Source: Sulfuritalea sp. (GTDB taxonomy: Bacteria; Pseudomonadota; Gammaproteobacteria; Burkholderiales; Rhodocyclaceae). From it: a stretch of DNA of 9,022 nucleotides. Shown here piece after piece: positions 7,824-9,022 of the stretch. The notes under the pieces were generated by a model. The model was given only the letters and a program-made list of their open reading frames with translations. It searched no databases and had not been told where the DNA came from. Position 1 is the stretch's first letter. Each line of letters starts with the position of its first letter. The DNA lies in NCBI GenBank assembly GCA_022843505.1, contig JALHNN010000073.1, forward strand, positions 1-9,022. Direction: 5' to 3'. Made by a program: the position numbers and the translations under genes.

Positions 7824-8531
7824 ATGAGAAAAGTCATCCTCGATACCGAAACCACGGGACTGGACTTCCGCACCGGCGACCGCGTGGTCGAAATCGGCTG
7901 CGTCGAACTGGTCGGCCGGCGGATTACCGGCCAGCGCTACCATACCTACCTCAACCCGGGCCGTCCGGTGGCCGACTCGGAACGCATCCACGGCCTTTCC
8001 GACGAATTCCTAGCCGACAAGCCGAAGTTCGCCGAGGTCGTGAACGAGTTCGTCGATTTCATCCGCGGCGCCGACCTGGTGATCCACAACGCCAGCTTCG
8101 ACGTCGGCTTTCTCGACAACGAACTGGGCCTGCTCGACCGCGAGGGCATCGCCCTGACCTGCGGCGAAGTGATCGATACCTTGCGCATGGCGCGCGAGAT
8201 CCGTCCCGGAAAGAAGAACAACCTCGACGCCCTGTGCAACGAGTTCGGCGTGGACAATTCCGGGCGCCAGTTGCACGGCGCCCTGCTCGACGCCGAACTG
8301 CTGGCCGAGGTCTATCTGGCCATGACGCGGGGCCAGAACTCGCTGGAGATCGCCTTCGAGGCGCCGGCGGCCGGCCTGGCCGTGGGCCGCGCGCGGCAGC
8401 GACCGCCGCTGATGGTTCTGCGTGCCAGTGGCGAGGAACTGGCGGAGCACGCCCGGGTGCTGGCCGAGATCGGCAAGGAGAGCAAGGGGAAATGCCTGTG
8501 GTCCGCGCAGGACGCCACACCCGCCGCCTGA
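7824..8531 (+). CDS. dnaQ: DNA polymerase III epsilon subunit (3'-5' proofreading exonuclease)
   Basis: Epsilon proofreads replication errors in the Pol III core. The 235-residue protein shows the DEDDh exonuclease motifs: Asp7 and Glu9 in LDTETTG (ExoI), Asp93 in HNASFDVGF (ExoII), and His151 and Asp156 in HGALLDAELL (ExoIII). After the exonuclease domain, QNSLEI (171-176) resembles the beta-clamp binding motif found at this position in E. coli epsilon. The C-terminal ASGEELAEHARVLAEIGKES...CLW (201-226) matches the segment that binds the alpha subunit. The ATG at 7824 has AGGA at 7813-7816. It follows rnhA after one base and converges on the histidine kinase gene, with only 10 bases between their stops. 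Confidence 0.97.
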   Translation: MRKVILDTETTGLDFRTGDRVVEIGCVELVGRRITGQRYHTYLNPGRPVADSERIHGLSDEFLADKPKFAEVVNEFVDFIRGADLVIHNASFDVGFLDNELGLLDREGIALTCGEVIDTLRMAREIRPGKKNNLDALCNEFGVDNSGRQLHGALLDAELLAEVYLAMTRGQNSLEIAFEAPAAGLAVGRARQRPPLMVLRASGEELAEHARVLAEIGKESKGKCLWSAQDATPAA

Positions 8532-8534
8532 AAC

Positions 8535-8550
8535 CGCGGCCTCAGCCGCG
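8535..8550. terminator. Small GC hairpin between convergent dnaQ and kinase stops
   Basis: CGCGGC (8535-8540) pairs with GCCGCG (8545-8550) around a four-base loop (8541-8544) that contains the kinase stop codon (TCA on the plus strand, TGA on the minus). The hairpin spans the whole 10-base gap between the two convergent genes. It lacks a proper U run on either strand (GATTG on the plus side, GGTTTC on the minus side), so it would be weak as an intrinsic terminator. It may be chance in GC-rich DNA. Confidence 0.3.
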
Positions 8551-9022
8551 ATTGTGTTCGAACCACTTCAGGATCGTCGCGTAGAGCGCATCCGGGTTGA
8601 AGGGCTTGGCGATGAAATCGTCCATGCCGGCGGCCAGGCAGCGCGCCCGGTCCTCGGCGAAGGCGTTCGCCGTGATCGCGACGATGGGAACCTGGCGGCC
8701 GCGTTCCATGGCACGGATCCGCTGCGTCGCCTCGATGCCGCCCATCACCGGCATTTGCATGTCCATCAGGATCAGTGCGTAGTTGCGCTTCGATGCCAGG
8801 GCCACGGCGATGTCGCCGTCTTCCGCCGGATCGATGTCGAGCCCGACCTGGGTCAGCAGCAGGGCCGCGATCTCGCGGTTCATGGCGTCGTCCTCGACCA
8901 GCAGGACGTGCCTGCCGGCGAACTCGGTGCGCAAGCGCTGCTCGGCGCCGATGTTGCTTGCCAACGGGGCGTCGACGGCGTCGCCGCCGCGGCGCAGCCT
9001 GGCGGTAAACCAGAAGGTGCTG
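8542..9022 (-). CDS. Hybrid sensor histidine kinase, C-terminal receiver domain (5' end outside window)
   Basis: The frame stays open to the right edge of the window. The first visible residues, STFWFTARLRR, match the very end of a histidine-kinase ATPase domain (the G-S-T-F-W-F-T pattern), so this is the tail of a hybrid kinase and not a free response regulator. A linker follows (GGDAVDAPLASNIGAEQRLRTEFAG), then a receiver domain: acidic pocket VEDD (residues 42-45 of the visible 159), phospho-acceptor Asp87 in LILMDMQMPVMGG, Thr117 in AITAN and Lys139 in AKPFN. The protein ends shortly after (WFEHNRG) with no HPt domain, so the signal probably passes to a separate phosphotransfer protein. 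An alternative TTG start at 8964 would give a lone receiver of 140 residues, but the upstream kinase sequence argues against it. The sensed signal is unknown, as the sensor lies outside the window. Confidence 0.9.
   Translation of the reverse strand, partial: STFWFTARLRRGGDAVDAPLASNIGAEQRLRTEFAGRHVLLVEDDAMNREIAALLLTQVGLDIDPAEDGDIAVALASKRNYALILMDMQMPVMGGIEATQRIRAMERGRQVPIVAITANAFAEDRARCLAAGMDDFIAKPFNPDALYATILKWFEHNRG

Noticed and set aside
8542..8964. Separate single-domain response regulator starting at TTG 8964
   Set aside because: The frame continues upstream into STFWFTARL, the end of a histidine-kinase ATPase domain, so the receiver is part of a hybrid kinase.

Overview
The window is GC-rich, densely coding DNA that looks like a proteobacterial chromosome. 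A betaproteobacterium (Rhodocyclales-like) is my best guess, from the protein styles and codon use; this is an inference, as no marker in the window fixes the taxon. I see no rRNA, tRNA, CRISPR array, integrase or transposase. No stretch over 300 bases lacks a gene.

Layout. (1) Positions 1-2256, plus strand: the 3' end of a peptide-type ABC transporter operon, with a truncated inner-membrane permease whose stop overlaps the start of a 653-residue fused double ATPase. (2) Positions 2253-2308: a 56-base near-perfect palindrome made of two inverted REP-like units (a REPIN doublet), whose first GTAG supplies the TAG stop of the ATPase. (3) Positions 2316-6638, minus strand, transcribed leftward: gloB (glyoxalase II), then a caspase-like protein with a Tat signal, then an MltD-type lytic transglycosylase. 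(4) Positions 6666-8531, plus strand, diverging from gloB across only 27 bases: a YafS-like methyltransferase, rnhA (RNase HI) and dnaQ (Pol III proofreading subunit), tightly packed with 4-base overlap and 1-base gap. (5) Positions 8542-9022, minus strand, converging on dnaQ: the C-terminal end of a hybrid sensor histidine kinase with a receiver domain.

The backbone mltD-gloB-yafS-rnhA-dnaQ matches the gene order known from Escherichia coli. Two things differ here: a caspase-like gene sits between gloB and mltD, and rnhA and dnaQ run in the same direction instead of being divergent.

The most interesting item is this caspase-like protein. It combines a Tat export signal, an intact His/Cys dyad, a short helical module, about 150 residues of Arg/Glu-rich helix with a strict six-residue repeat, and a C-terminal beta-rich domain. 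It would act outside the cytoplasm, as would its downstream neighbour, the peptidoglycan-cleaving MltD. Second are the REPIN that ends the ATPase gene and the twin four-cysteine sets with identical spacing in the two halves of that ATPase.
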